Shown: positions 1-9,600, counted from the stretch's first letter. The stretch is 64,000 bases of DNA from Martinezella rhizogenes (GCF_007002745.1 NZ_SGNY01000002.1:124001-188000); one strand, 5' to 3'. Notes: generated from the sequence alone by a model not told the origin. Translations and numbers: made by a program.

Positions 1-836
1 TTCAAGGCCACAGCAAAAGGCGTACGCGGCGCAACCGAAAGCCCCATGACCTCGATCTGCGGTGCACCGAGCGCCTCGCCCGTTGCGCGCGAAACACTGG
101 CGACATCGCTGCCGACCATCATGCGCGCCAACGACGCCGGCGTTTCCTTGCGCGGATCACACGCTCCCGTCACCTTGCCGTGACGCAAGACGGTGGCGCG
201 ATCACAGATGCGCTGCACTTCTTCGAGGCGATGGCTGATATAAAGCACCGAGCGGCCTTCGGCCTTCAGCTTTGCCAGCGTCTCGAACAGCTTGTCGGCC
301 TCCTGCGGCGTCAAAACCGAGGTCGGCTCATCGAGAATGATCAGGCGCGGGTTCTGCAACAAAGCGCGGACGATCTCGATGCGCTGGCGCTCGCCGACCG
401 AAAGATCGGCCACATGCGCATTGGGATCGAGCGGCAGACCATAGGCCCGCGACAACGTTTCCGCCTCCTTGGCAATTTCCTTCAGCGAAATTTTCGGGTC
501 GAGCGACAGGGCAATGTTTTCAGCAACCGTCAGCGCCTCGAACAGGGAAAAATGCTGGAAGACCATGCCGATACCGAGCCTGCGGGCCTCGCTGGGCGAG
601 CCCACGGAAACCGGCTGGCCTTGCCAGATGATGTCGCCTTCCGTCGGCGCAAGGACGCCGAACAGCATCTTGACCAGCGTCGACTTGCCGGCACCGTTTT
701 CACCCAGAAGCGCATGGATTTCGCCCGGCGCAATATCGAGATCGATACCGTTGCAGGCGGCGAAATTGCCGAACAGCTTTGTCAGCTTGCGAACCGACAG
801 GAGAGGCGTGGCCTCTGGCGCCAGATTTCCAGTCAC
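1..836 (-). CDS. Sugar/nucleoside-type ABC transporter ATP-binding protein (3' end off window)
   Basis: Energises uptake through an inner-membrane importer. Reading leftward from a GTG at 836 preceded by AGAGGGG, the protein shows Walker A (GENGAGKST), a Q-loop (FQHFSLF), a signature (LSVGERQRIEI) and Walker B (LIILDEPT). The window cuts it after about 278 codons, inside the second half. Two-domain ATPases of the RbsA/YufO class, used with BmpA-type binding proteins, normally run to about 500 residues, and the SVGERQR signature fits that class. Its permease and binding-protein partners are not visible here. Substrate unknown. Confidence 0.85.
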   Translation of the reverse strand, partial: MTGNLAPEATPLLSVRKLTKLFGNFAACNGIDLDIAPGEIHALLGENGAGKSTLVKMLFGVLAPTEGDIIWQGQPVSVGSPSEARRLGIGMVFQHFSLFEALTVAENIALSLDPKISLKEIAKEAETLSRAYGLPLDPNAHVADLSVGERQRIEIVRALLQNPRLIILDEPTSVLTPQEADKLFETLAKLKAEGRSVLYISHRLEEVQRICDRATVLRHGKVTGACDPRKETPASLARMMVGSDVASVSRATGEALGAPQIEVMGLSVAPRTPFAVAL

Positions 837-1035
837 TGATCCCCTCTTTCACCGGCTGTCCACGCTTTCTTCGAAGCATTTCAACAACAGTGGTCATTGT
901 TCCCAATCCGGCGGCAATGCGTATGCAATGCTACGGGACCATGATTTATTGATAACCGTTTTGCTGCTGCGCACAACAGAAAAAGAAACTGCTTAAATGC
1001 AATTTGCACAAGCAATAAACGGCTTTAGATTTTTC

Positions 1036-1761
1036 TTACTTCGCACCGAGCGAGGGGAAGAACTGCAAGATTCCACCGATGCAATAAAGATAGATGCCGC
1101 TCGTCACGAATGCGATCACCGCCCATGTCGGCGTTTCGAAATGCGCCAGCAGCGCATAACCGCCAAGCGCGCACCAGACGAACACGACGGCCAGATTGAG
1201 CGGACGCAACCTCTTCACCCGCACCGGATGCAGGAAGTTGATCGGCAGGAATGTCAGGAAAACCGAAACGGTGACGACAGTCATGGCCGTGGTTGCACTC
1301 GCGTCCATGACGAACAGCGTGAAAACCACCATGTTCCACACGACCGGGAAACCCGAGAAGAAATATTCATCCGTCTTCATGCCCATATCGGCATAATAAA
1401 TGGCGCTAGAGACCACGATCATGCCGGCGGCCACAAAGGACAGCGGCTCGCCGATCATGCCGCTCTGGTAAAGCGCAAAGGCGGGCAACAGCACATAGGT
1501 GACGTAGTCGATGATATTGTCGAGCGTATCCCCGGACCAGTTGGGCAGAACTTCCTTCACCCGTACCTTGCGGGCGATGGGTCCGTCGATACCATCGACC
1601 AGAAGCGCAAGCCCCAGCCACCAGAACATATCGACGAAACGATGCTCGGCAGCGGCGACGACGCCGAGAAAAGCCAGGAACGAACCGGACGCCGTGAGCA
1701 TATGCACGGAAAAGGCGCGGATTTCCGCGTAGGGAACACGCTTGTAGTTGAAAATTTTCAT
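1036..1761 (-). CDS. pcs: Phosphatidylcholine synthase
   Basis: Membrane CDP-alcohol phosphotransferase that condenses choline with CDP-diacylglycerol to give phosphatidylcholine, a route typical of rhizobia and agrobacteria. The Pcs form of the family motif is visible at about residues 59-85: DG-x2-AR-x12-G-x3-D-x3-D (DGPIAR ... GDTLDNIID). Several hydrophobic helices follow to the end; length about 241 aa matches the family. I chose the ATG at 1761 (MKIFNYKR), where relatives begin; an in-frame ATG at 1788 with AAGG close by would add nine residues. Monocistronic, pointing away from the next gene. Confidence 0.93.
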   Translation of the reverse strand: MKIFNYKRVPYAEIRAFSVHMLTASGSFLAFLGVVAAAEHRFVDMFWWLGLALLVDGIDGPIARKVRVKEVLPNWSGDTLDNIIDYVTYVLLPAFALYQSGMIGEPLSFVAAGMIVVSSAIYYADMGMKTDEYFFSGFPVVWNMVVFTLFVMDASATTAMTVVTVSVFLTFLPINFLHPVRVKRLRPLNLAVVFVWCALGGYALLAHFETPTWAVIAFVTSGIYLYCIGGILQFFPSLGAK

Positions 1762-1970
1762 GGTCAGCGTCTGCGCCCCGCTTTTCATCCGCCTTGTTCA
1801 TTCCGGTATGCGGCCATTCACCACGCTTTGCAACCGGCTCAATCCGCTTATCCTAAGACTAATATAGTGGCGCAACCAACGAATGTTTGCGCCCGGATGT
1901 TCCGGCGTCCAAGTGGATTTACCGGCGCAAAGCCTCTATGATGCTCTGGAAATTACAACGGATCAGGACC

Positions 1971-3179
1971 ATGAGACACTTCGATATCGCCATCACCGGT
2001 GCGGGACTTGCAGGCCAGATCGCCGCCATAGCACTCGCCCGGGCCGGCCGCCACGTGGCGCTCGTTGCTCCTTCAAGCGAGAAGAAGGACCAGCGCACCA
2101 CGGCGCTGATGGACCAGTCAATCCGTTTCATGGACCGTCTCGGCCTGTGGTCACGCATCGCGCCTGCCGCCGCACGTCTTTCCACCATGCAAATCATCGA
2201 CGGTACCGACCGCCTGCTGCGCGCGCCGACGGTACAGTTCCGCTCCTCCGAAATCGGGCTTGATGCTTTCGGCTGGAATATTCCCAATAAGGCACTGCTC
2301 GGTGTTCTCTCGGAAGCAGTCGAGCAGGAACACAATATTACCCGTCTCGACACTTTCGCCGAAACGATCGACATCGGTAACGATCGCATAACGGTGACGC
2401 TGGCGAATGGCGAAACGCTATCGGCCGATTTTCTGATCGGCGCCGATGGCAGGAAATCGATGGTGCGGGACGCGGCCGGTATCGGCGTCAAATCCTGGTC
2501 ATACCCGCAGACCGCCGTCGTCCTGAACTTCGGCCACGGCAGGCCGCATGGCAATGTCTCGACGGAATTCCACACGCCCACCGGGCCTTTCACCCAGGTT
2601 CCCCTGCCCGGCAACCGTTCCAGCCTCGTCTGGGTCGTCACGCCACAGCAGGCCGAGGAACTGACGGCGCTGCCGCTGGAAGCCCTGAGCCTGAAGGTCG
2701 AGGAACGCATGCAATCCATGCTCGGCGCGGTTACCGTCGAAAACAGTGTGCAGGCATGGCCGCTGTCTTCCATGACGGCGCACCGCTTCGGCAAGGGCCG
2801 CGTGGCGCTGATCGGCGAGGCCGCGCATGGTTTTCCGCCCATCGGCGCGCAGGGACTGAACCTCAGCCTGCGCGACATCATCGTGCTGACGGAACTGCTG
2901 GGCGCCGTCTCCGACCGGCCGATCGCGGCGGACGCCGGCAGCAGCTTCGACCGCAAACGGCGGGCGGATGTTTATAGCCGCACCCTGAGCGTCGATCTCC
3001 TGAACCGGTCGCTGCTTTCGGATTTCCTGCCGGTGCAGATGGTGCGCGCGGCGGGCCTGCATGTGCTCTCCGGCATCGGCACGCTCAGAAGCATGGTCAT
3101 GCGCGAAGGCATCGAGCCGGGTCGTGGGCTGAAGGCCCTGCCCTCGCTGCTGTTCGGCAGCTTCAAAAAGGCTGGATGA
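1971..3179 (+). CDS. UbiH/UbiF/COQ6-family FAD-dependent monooxygenase
   Basis: Aromatic-ring hydroxylase of the ubiquinone-biosynthesis type. An N-terminal FAD-binding fold is visible (ITGAGLAGQIAA, residues about 7-18), the mid-protein motif GADGRKSMVR fits the DG motif, and the second FAD motif GRVALIGEAAHGFPPIGAQGLNL is characteristic of UbiH/VisC proteins. Start ATG at 1971 has AGGA just upstream; the frame is open further 5' but without family similarity. About 402 aa, normal length. The 3' end overlaps the convergent AEC permease gene by 17 bp. The exact ring position hydroxylated cannot be read from sequence. Confidence 0.85.
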   Translation: MRHFDIAITGAGLAGQIAAIALARAGRHVALVAPSSEKKDQRTTALMDQSIRFMDRLGLWSRIAPAAARLSTMQIIDGTDRLLRAPTVQFRSSEIGLDAFGWNIPNKALLGVLSEAVEQEHNITRLDTFAETIDIGNDRITVTLANGETLSADFLIGADGRKSMVRDAAGIGVKSWSYPQTAVVLNFGHGRPHGNVSTEFHTPTGPFTQVPLPGNRSSLVWVVTPQQAEELTALPLEALSLKVEERMQSMLGAVTVENSVQAWPLSSMTAHRFGKGRVALIGEAAHGFPPIGAQGLNLSLRDIIVLTELLGAVSDRPIAADAGSSFDRKRRADVYSRTLSVDLLNRSLLSDFLPVQMVRAAGLHVLSGIGTLRSMVMREGIEPGRGLKALPSLLFGSFKKAG

Positions 3180-4101
3180 AATACACCACGCCGGTCAGCG
3201 TGAAGACCGACAGCACCGTCGAAATCAGGATCGTCGCCGAAGCCCGCTCCTGCCAGACATGATATTGCTGGCCGATGACGAAGACATTCGTCGCGGTCGG
3301 CAGCGCCGCCAATAGCACGGCGGAATAAATCCACACCGGTTCGAACCGCCCGAGCGACGACAGGACGAGATAAGCGGCGAGCGGATGCAATATCAGCTTG
3401 GCCGGCACGATATAGCTGATTTCTACCGGCACCCGCTTCATGGGCCGCAGCGCCAGCGTCACGCCCATGGCAAAGAGCGCGCAGGGTGCTGCTGATTGCG
3501 CCAGATAATCCACCAGCCGCTGCACCGCCTCCGGCGGCTGCCATGACAGCGAAGCGGCAAGAAATCCGGCAATCACCGAGACGATGAACGGGTGAGTGAT
3601 GACCTTGCGCGCCACATCCAGCGCAAGCCTTCCAGCCGAGCGCTTGTCGCCGCCCGCAACAGCCATCATCGCCGGTGCGACGATGAAATGCGCGGCGTTT
3701 TCAAGGCACACGATCAGCGCCACCGGCACCGCCGCTTTTTCACCGAGCGCCAGAAGCGCAAGCCCTGGCCCCATGTAACCGATATTGCCGTAACTTGCCG
3801 CGAAACTCTGGACTGTGGTTTCGGCGATGCTGTTCTTGCGGATAAACCGGCCGATCAGGAACACCAGCAGAAAAATGCCATAGGTGCAGGCAAGGCTGGC
3901 GGCGACGAAATCCATCCGCGCCAGCTCTTCCACCGGCGTTTTCGACACCAGCTTGAAAAACAGCGCCGGTAAGGCCGCATAGATGATGAAGGTGTTCAGC
4001 CAGCCCATCGCCTCGACCGGCTGCCTGGTGATGCGCGCCGCACCGTAACCGATGAAAATCAGGCCGAAAAACGGCAACAGCAATCCAACGATATCAGCCA
4101 C
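3163..4101 (-). CDS. AEC-family (auxin efflux carrier-like) transporter
   Basis: Inner-membrane permease of about 312 aa with roughly ten hydrophobic segments, beginning MADIVGLLLPFFGLIFIGYG, the usual N terminus of AEC proteins. Conserved small and proline residues in helices (NIGYMGPGLALLALG; LPTATNVFVIGQQY) support the family. Substrates in bacteria are often malonate or other organic acids, but nothing here fixes it. Convergent with the flavin monooxygenase, overlapping its stop by 17 bp. Confidence 0.85.
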   Translation of the reverse strand: MADIVGLLLPFFGLIFIGYGAARITRQPVEAMGWLNTFIIYAALPALFFKLVSKTPVEELARMDFVAASLACTYGIFLLVFLIGRFIRKNSIAETTVQSFAASYGNIGYMGPGLALLALGEKAAVPVALIVCLENAAHFIVAPAMMAVAGGDKRSAGRLALDVARKVITHPFIVSVIAGFLAASLSWQPPEAVQRLVDYLAQSAAPCALFAMGVTLALRPMKRVPVEISYIVPAKLILHPLAAYLVLSSLGRFEPVWIYSAVLLAALPTATNVFVIGQQYHVWQERASATILISTVLSVFTLTGVVYFIQPF

Positions 4102-4114
4102 GGTCGTCCCTCAA

Positions 4115-4214
4115 GAGCATTTCCAGTAAAAGTGCGTAGCGGTTTTACGTCCGGAAAATGCGTAAAACAAAGAGGCAGGGCGTTTTCGCGTTTCGGGGAA
4201 AAACGGAAATGCTC
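4115..4214. repeat. 100-bp GAGC/GCTC-ended palindromic element, copy 1
   Basis: Begins GAGCATTTCC and ends GGAAATGCTC, so the termini are inverted repeats. The interior carries AGTAAAAG, TAGCGGTTTTACGTCCGG and GCGTTTTCGCGTTTC. Copies of exactly 100 bp occur at 60566-60665 (same orientation) and 53296-53395 (inverted). It lies between the divergent-side start of the AEC gene and the stop of the CcdA gene. No coding potential. Confidence 0.8.
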
Positions 4215-4230
4215 CAAGTCCGCGAGAGGC

Positions 4231-4977
4231 TTAGCCGATTTTCATCAGGATCGGAAAGGTCTCCTGGAACCAGATCGCCACATTGGTGATAAAACCGGAC
4301 ATGAAAGCGATACCGGTAAGCACCAGAAGCACACCCATCACCTTTTCGACGAGACCGAGATGGCGGCGGAAGCGCACGAGGAAACGCATGAAGGAACCGG
4401 AAAACGCCGCCGCAATCCAGAACGGCACCGCAAGACCGAGCGAATAGACGGCAAGCAGCATCGCGCCGTCGCCAACCGTCTCACGCGAGGCGGCAACGCC
4501 GAGAATGGCCCCCAGAACCGGACCGATGCAGGGTGTCCAGCCGAAGGCGAAGGCAAGGCCCATGATATAGGCCCCGGAAAGCGTTGCCGGTTTGCCCGCC
4601 CCCTGAAACCGCGCCTCGCGCGAAAACAGGCTGATGCGGAAAACGCCGAGAAAATTCAGGCCCATGAGAATAATGATGAAACCACCGATCTTGGCGAGAA
4701 TATCGAGGTTCTGGCGCAGCAAGGTACCGATCGTCGAGGCGCCTGCCCCGAGCGCCACAAAAACAGTGGCAAAACCGAGGGTGAAGAAGAAAGCCGAAAA
4801 CATCACGGCCCTGCGAATCTCCGGCCGCGGCGCGGTCTCCTCCGTCCGGAACTGCTCGACGGAAACACCGGCCATATAACAGAGATAAGGCGGTACCAGC
4901 GGCAGCACACAGGGCGACAGAAACGAAAGAGCGCCGGCCAGGAGCGCGGTGAACAGGGAAATATCGGCAATCGACAA
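4231..4977 (-). CDS. ccdA: CcdA-type cytochrome c biogenesis/thiol-reductant transmembrane protein
   Basis: Six-helix membrane protein that carries reducing equivalents from cytoplasmic thioredoxin to periplasmic thiols for cytochrome c maturation. The first helix contains SFLSPCVLPLVPPYLCYMAG and the fourth GWTPCIGPVLGAIL, supplying the conserved redox cysteines of the DsbD/CcdA core. Length about 248 aa fits CcdA. The start is uncertain: TTG at 4977 gives the usual N terminus (LSIADISLFTALL), whereas a GTG at 5034 would add 19 atypical residues. No cytochrome maturation genes are adjacent. Confidence 0.88.
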   Translation of the reverse strand: MSIADISLFTALLAGALSFLSPCVLPLVPPYLCYMAGVSVEQFRTEETAPRPEIRRAVMFSAFFFTLGFATVFVALGAGASTIGTLLRQNLDILAKIGGFIIILMGLNFLGVFRISLFSREARFQGAGKPATLSGAYIMGLAFAFGWTPCIGPVLGAILGVAASRETVGDGAMLLAVYSLGLAVPFWIAAAFSGSFMRFLVRFRRHLGLVEKVMGVLLVLTGIAFMSGFITNVAIWFQETFPILMKIG

Positions 4978-5192
4978 GAGGAACTCCGCATCCCGCAAAG
5001 CCGCCACGAATTTGAAGATTCGCCGGCACTTCACGCTTCATTTTCGCGCATGTCATTGCTGCAAAACGATTTCACCCGTTTGCCCGACACGCCTGAAGCC
5101 GGTTTTATCCCCAGCCGCCCCCTCTCTCCAATCACCTTTTTGGGGGTGCGACAAAAAAAACCAGATTGATTGTCGAAAGCGCTTTTTTTGGG

Positions 5193-5222
5193 TTGACCGA
5201 ACGGATCGCTCTACATATGTTC
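5193..5222 (+). promoter_or_regulatory. Putative promoter of tRNA-Lys
   Basis: TTGACC at 5193-5198 and TATGTT at 5217-5222 are separated by 18 bp, placing a start near 5229, about 30 bp before the tRNA. Inference from consensus only. Confidence 0.35.
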
Positions 5223-5258
5223 CGCGCACTTCCGAAGGGCAAATCAGCCCCGACACGG

Positions 5259-5334
5259 GAGAGCGTAGCTCAGCCGGTAGAGCAACTGACTTTTAATCAG
5301 TAGGTCCAGGGTTCGAATCCCTGCGCTCTCACCA
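5259..5334 (+). tRNA. tRNA-Lys (TTT)
   Basis: 76-nt cloverleaf with encoded CCA. The acceptor arms GAGAGCG (5259-5265) and CGCTCTC pair fully. The anticodon loop is CTTTTAA, giving anticodon TTT, and the T-arm reads GGTTCGAATCC. Confidence 0.98.
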
Positions 5335-5504
5335 TTATTTCAATACCTTAGCATCTGATCGCTTAAGCGGATAACGCGTAGATATCCATGCGCTTGTCGG
5401 CGCACGCGCACTTTTACGGCCAGAGGTCGTCACCGCCTGTCAACTTGCGGGACGGACTTATCTGGCCGAAAGGCAACGTCCCACAATGCGGTTTTCCCAT
5501 CCTT

Positions 5505-6224
5505 TCAGGTCACTCCGGCCCTGATCAAAACGCCGGTTGCCGAATCGAAGTGTTCGCTCATGGCGGCTTCCGCCATGTCGATGTTCTGAAGGCTGATGGC
5601 CTGGGCGATCCTTTGGTGGCAGCGGATGTTTTCCGTGCGGTTCTCCACCGTTGCCCGGCTGCGCCAGCCGATGTCCCATGTCTGCTGCGTTATGACCCGG
5701 AACGAGCCGACGATGATTCCGTAAAGCGAATTTCCTGAGGCCTGGGCAATTAGCTCGTGAAAACGGATGTCGAGTTCCATCAGAACATCTGGCGTATCGA
5801 GCGATGCGAACATGTCCTCCACGATTTGAAGGAGTTCCTGTGCCTGCGCATCCGTTCTGCGCAGGGAAGCAAGGCTTACCGTGCGCAATTCCAGCGTGCG
5901 GCGCACGTCCAGGACCTGCTGAACAGTCAGTTGCTTCATGCTCACCGTGTGGTCGAGGATCATGCTGAGCGGCGCAGCATCTGGCGCGGCCACACGCGCG
6001 CGCCGCCCCGAGCTCACCTCCAAGATACCAAGCGCCGCAAGGGCGCGAAACGCCTCCCGGGTGACGGATCGCGACACGTCGAGCTCCGCCGCCATCGACG
6101 TTTCGCTGGGCATCAGGCTACCCGGCCTCAGTTCGTTTTCACGCATATAATGCCGAATGCCGACAACCGCACGCTCCACGAGACCGTCGGGAACACCCTC
6201 AACCTGTCCTACAGCTTTATCCAT
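5505..6224 (-). CDS. GntR-family (FadR/FCD subgroup) transcriptional regulator
   Basis: DNA-binding regulator, 239 aa. The N-terminal winged helix (about residues 15-80) contains LRPGSLMPSETSMAAELDVSRSVTREAFRALAALGILEVSSGRRA. The C-terminal all-helical FCD effector domain carries DIRFHELIAQASGN and a late histidine (HQRIAQAI), fitting its metal/ligand site. It is transcribed away from the enolase-superfamily/SDR/TRAP genes, with about 200 bp between, so it is probably their local regulator and responds to a sugar acid or related acid. That role is inferred from position. Confidence 0.9.
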   Translation of the reverse strand: MDKAVGQVEGVPDGLVERAVVGIRHYMRENELRPGSLMPSETSMAAELDVSRSVTREAFRALAALGILEVSSGRRARVAAPDAAPLSMILDHTVSMKQLTVQQVLDVRRTLELRTVSLASLRRTDAQAQELLQIVEDMFASLDTPDVLMELDIRFHELIAQASGNSLYGIIVGSFRVITQQTWDIGWRSRATVENRTENIRCHQRIAQAISLQNIDMAEAAMSEHFDSATGVLIRAGVT

Positions 6225-6250
6225 TTCGGAACAATCCTTTGAATATTTCG

Positions 6251-6280
6251 GTTGACAGCATAACGCCGAACTGTCAGACC
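6251..6280. promoter_or_regulatory. Candidate operator in the GntR/catabolic divergent intergenic region
   Basis: GACAG (6254-6258) and CTGTC (6271-6275) form an inverted repeat. The second arm is embedded in CTGTCAGAC, itself near-palindromic (GTC-A-GAC), as seen for GntR/FCD operators. TTGACA at 6252-6257 could be a -35. Assignment is by pattern and position only. Confidence 0.35.
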
Positions 6281-6431
6281 TATAACAGAATATCAGGCAG
6301 AAAGATTAGCAACTCAGACTAAAAGTAGATAGGGCCGCTCGCTCCAGTGGGCGGTCAACGGATTTCCTTTGTCTTTGCGCTTTCAGGCCTCGTAGGGCAG
6401 CCCGGCAATGTCCGGACAATTGACGGAAGCA

Positions 6432-7634
6432 ATGATGAAAATTACGGCGATCAAGACGTTTCGGGCGGAGGAGTTCTCGAATGTTCTCTGGGTCCATGTG
6501 GAGACCGATGCAGGCGTGACGGGCCTGGGGGAAACTTTTTACGGCGCTGCTGCCGTCGAAGCCCACATTCACGACACATTGGCGAGCCGGCTGGTGGGCC
6601 GTAATCCGCTTCACATCGAGGCGCTTCACCGGGAGATGCTCAACCTGCCAATGGCTCACGCCTCGACGGGCGCAGAACACAGGGCGGCCTCTGCAGTCGA
6701 CATCGCGTTGTGGGATGTCTTCGGCAAGGTATGCGGGCAGCCAGTGCACCAGATGCTGGGCGGGCTGTGCGTCGACAAGATGCGGATCTACAACACCTGC
6801 GCCGGAAGCCGCTATGTGCGCACGAAAAAGATCAAGCCGGTAGACACCTGGAACCTCGGTGAAGAAACCGGACCCTATGAAGATCTTGACGGCTTCATGA
6901 ACCGGGCCGGCGAGCTTGCCGAAGACCTCCTCTCCAACGGCATCACGGCCATGAAAATCTGGCCGTTCGATCCTGCGGCTATGGAGAACCGCGGACTGTT
7001 CATAACGCCGGAACAGATGAAGACGGCGATCCGCCCCTTTGAGCTGATCCGCAAGGCCGTTGGCGACAAGATGGACATCATGGTCGAGTTCCACTCACTC
7101 TGGAACCTGCCCGTCGCCAAACAGATCGCGCGGGCGCTCGAGCCTTTCAAACCGACTTGGTACGAAGATCCGATCAGGATGAACTCGTCGCAGGCGCTGG
7201 CGGAATATGCGCAATCGACGGATGTGTGGACCTGCGCGTCGGAGACGCTTGGCACCCGCTTTGCGTACAAGGAATATCTAGACCGCAACGCCGCCCATGT
7301 CGTGATGGCCGACCTCTGCTGGACAGGCGGCCTGACGGAAGGCCGCAAGATCGCCGCCATGGCGGAAACCTATCACCGTCCGTTCGCCCCGCATGATTGC
7401 ATTGGCCCCGTTGGTTTCGCAGCTGCGATCCATATGAGCTTCTCTCAGCCCAACACGCTCATTCAGGAGAGCGTGCGCGCATTCTACAAGGGCTGGTATC
7501 GCGAACTGGTGACAGAGGTTCCGCGTATCGAAGGCGGATTTGTCTATCCAATGGAAGGTCCCGGCCTCGGCACCGAGTTGCAGCCATCCTTCTTCGAGCG
7601 CACGGATCTGACCGTGCGCGTATCCGAACTCTGA
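6432..7634 (+). CDS. Mandelate racemase/muconate lactonizing enzyme-like protein (enolase superfamily, probable acid-sugar dehydratase)
   Basis: About 400 aa from ATG-ATG at 6432/6435, preceded by GGAAG. The enolase-superfamily capping domain is followed by a TIM barrel with metal ligands in VEFHS (E219), WYEDP (E245) and SETLG (E271), a D294 in ADLCWTGG and a catalytic histidine in PHDC (H321). The second-strand motif reads MKIW, so only one lysine of the usual KxK pair is present. Cytoplasmic. First gene of a unit with an SDR and a TRAP transporter, which suggests dehydration of an imported sugar acid. The substrate cannot be assigned. Confidence 0.85.
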   Translation: MMKITAIKTFRAEEFSNVLWVHVETDAGVTGLGETFYGAAAVEAHIHDTLASRLVGRNPLHIEALHREMLNLPMAHASTGAEHRAASAVDIALWDVFGKVCGQPVHQMLGGLCVDKMRIYNTCAGSRYVRTKKIKPVDTWNLGEETGPYEDLDGFMNRAGELAEDLLSNGITAMKIWPFDPAAMENRGLFITPEQMKTAIRPFELIRKAVGDKMDIMVEFHSLWNLPVAKQIARALEPFKPTWYEDPIRMNSSQALAEYAQSTDVWTCASETLGTRFAYKEYLDRNAAHVVMADLCWTGGLTEGRKIAAMAETYHRPFAPHDCIGPVGFAAAIHMSFSQPNTLIQESVRAFYKGWYRELVTEVPRIEGGFVYPMEGPGLGTELQPSFFERTDLTVRVSEL

Positions 7635-7646
7635 AGGTAGATCGCC

Positions 7647-8414
7647 ATGAGTATTTCGCTGTTTGACCTGAGCGGCAAGACCGCTCTTGTGACCGGTTCT
7701 TCCCGTGGTTTGGGCCGCGCCTTTGCAGAAGGGCTGGCTGATGCCGGCGCGAGAGTAATCCTCAACGGTGTGGACGCCGTCAGGCTTCAGGATGCAGCTG
7801 CAGCGATGAGCGCGACCGGCCGTGACGTTTTGACCGCTGCGTTCGACGTCACCGACGAATCGGTCGTCATCGCAGCTTTCGAGCAATTTGATCGCGACGG
7901 CATCGAGGTGGACATCCTCGTCAACAATGCGGGCATCCAGTTCCGCAAGCCCATGCTCGAACTGGCGACGGAAGACTGGCGAAGGGTGATCGACACCAAT
8001 CTGACCTCGGCCTTTCTGGTGGGCAGGGAGGCCGCAAGGCGGATGGCAAAGCGCGGTTCCGGCAAGATCATCAATGTCGGATCGCTCACCTCCGAACTCG
8101 CGCGCGCAACTGTCGCCCCCTACACGGTGGCGAAAGGCGGCATCAAGATGTTGACGAAGGCGATGGCGGCCGAATGGGCGGAAAAGGGCATTCAGGCGAA
8201 TGCGATCGGCCCAGGCTACATGATCACGGACATGAACGAGGCCTTGCTCGCCAATCCGGAATTCGACGCCTGGGTCAAGGCAAGGACACCTGCCCGCCGT
8301 TGGGGCCGGCCCGAAGAGCTGGCGGGTACCGTCATCTACTTTGCCTCCGCCGCATCGGACTATGTCAACGGGCAGATCGTCTATGCCGATGGCGGCATGA
8401 TCTCTGTGTTGTAA
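7647..8414 (+). CDS. SDR-family oxidoreductase, gluconate 5-dehydrogenase-like
   Basis: 255 aa classical short-chain dehydrogenase. TGSSRGLG (residues 16-23) binds NAD(P), NNAG is at 93-96, and the catalytic set is S146, Y159 and K163 (PYTVAKGG). The C terminus YFASAASDYVNGQIVYADGG is typical of 2-keto-sugar-acid reductases such as gluconate 5-dehydrogenase or 2-deoxy-D-gluconate dehydrogenase. Starts 12 bp after the enolase-superfamily gene, so it is co-transcribed and probably acts on the same carbon source. Confidence 0.88.
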   Translation: MSISLFDLSGKTALVTGSSRGLGRAFAEGLADAGARVILNGVDAVRLQDAAAAMSATGRDVLTAAFDVTDESVVIAAFEQFDRDGIEVDILVNNAGIQFRKPMLELATEDWRRVIDTNLTSAFLVGREAARRMAKRGSGKIINVGSLTSELARATVAPYTVAKGGIKMLTKAMAAEWAEKGIQANAIGPGYMITDMNEALLANPEFDAWVKARTPARRWGRPEELAGTVIYFASAASDYVNGQIVYADGGMISVL

Positions 8415-8494
8415 GCGGCGTCGGGAGCGCGCGCTTCAATTATCAAACGCCCTGGGAACGGCGTCACAGGTTCCTGTAACAAAGGGAGGAATGC

Positions 8495-9589
8495 ATGGAA
8501 TTCTTGTCGTTTAAGCGCATCCTGCGTGCAGGAGAGCGCCAATTGATGTCGTGCGTGCGCATGGCAGCCACGCCCGCTTTATCGCGTCGCGCGGTCGCCT
8601 TCGGCATGTGCGCGGCCGTGGCGCTGTCGCTGGTGCCGGCGGCCCCTGCCCTGGCGCAGGATGCCAAGGTGGCAAAGCTTGGCCACGGATTTGCCGATAC
8701 ACATCCGCGTTCGGCAGCGATGAAATATTTCGCCGAGGAAGTGGCGAAATCCACCGGCGGCAGCGTGAAGATCGATATTTTCGGCAACTCCGCAATCGGC
8801 TCTGAAGAGAAAATGCTGATGGCCGTTCAATCTGGAACAGTCGATCTTTACATGGGCGCGCTTGCACCCATTGCGACGCACCAGAAGGAACTGCAGATCT
8901 TCGACTTCCCCTTCCTCTTCGCCACCGATGCCGAAGCGGCAACCGTGCTGGATGGCCCGGAGGGGCAGCGTCTGCTCGACAATCTCTCCGCCCTGAAAAT
9001 CCACGGTCTCGTCTGGTCTGGCGGCGCTTTCCGCAACCTGTCCAACAGCAAGCATGCTGTCGGCGCACTGGCCGACATGAAGGGCCTGAAGGTTCGTGTG
9101 ATGCAGAGCCCAATGGCGCTTGCAAGCTTCAAGGCGCTTGGCATGAACGCCGTGCCGATGGCCTTTACGGAGGTTTATACGGCGCTGGAGACCGGCGCAC
9201 TCGATGGTTATGAACACCCCTTCGTCGATATGTATGCCAACAAGATGTATGAGGTGCAGAAATACCTCACGGTGACAAACCACGTCTACACGCCGGTCGC
9301 ACTGCTCACCTCCAACCGGTTCTTCGATTCGCTGACGCCGGATCAGCAGAAGGCCTTGCAGGCGGCAGCGGAAAAGACCCGCACATTCCAGCGTGAGGCA
9401 GAATTGCGCGAAGCCGGCGAAGCTCTGAAAAAACTTGAGGCAGAAGGCATGGCGGCGACCGTGATGCCGGCTGCAGAACTCGATGCCATCAGAAGCGCCA
9501 TAGAGCCCGTCATTGCCAAGAATAAAGAGACGATTGGTCCGGCATTTGTCGATCAATTTTACGCCGAGATCGCAAAACAGAGAAAATAG
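8495..9589 (+). CDS. TRAP transporter solute-binding protein (DctP family)
   Basis: Periplasmic binding protein of a tripartite ATP-independent periplasmic transporter. A long N-terminal stretch precedes the signal peptide, whose hydrophobic core and ALAQ-D cleavage site lie near residue 53. DctP features include GSEEKMLMAVQSGTVDLYMG, MKGLKVRVMQSP with its carboxylate-binding arginine, and ALETGALDGYEHP. Start ATG 8495 follows GGGAGGA; an out-of-frame ATG four bases earlier stops at once. A strong hairpin directly downstream separates it from the permease genes. Confidence 0.92.
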   Translation: MEFLSFKRILRAGERQLMSCVRMAATPALSRRAVAFGMCAAVALSLVPAAPALAQDAKVAKLGHGFADTHPRSAAMKYFAEEVAKSTGGSVKIDIFGNSAIGSEEKMLMAVQSGTVDLYMGALAPIATHQKELQIFDFPFLFATDAEAATVLDGPEGQRLLDNLSALKIHGLVWSGGAFRNLSNSKHAVGALADMKGLKVRVMQSPMALASFKALGMNAVPMAFTEVYTALETGALDGYEHPFVDMYANKMYEVQKYLTVTNHVYTPVALLTSNRFFDSLTPDQQKALQAAAEKTRTFQREAELREAGEALKKLEAEGMAATVMPAAELDAIRSAIEPVIAKNKETIGPAFVDQFYAEIAKQRK

Positions 9590-9600
9590 ATTTTCATCTG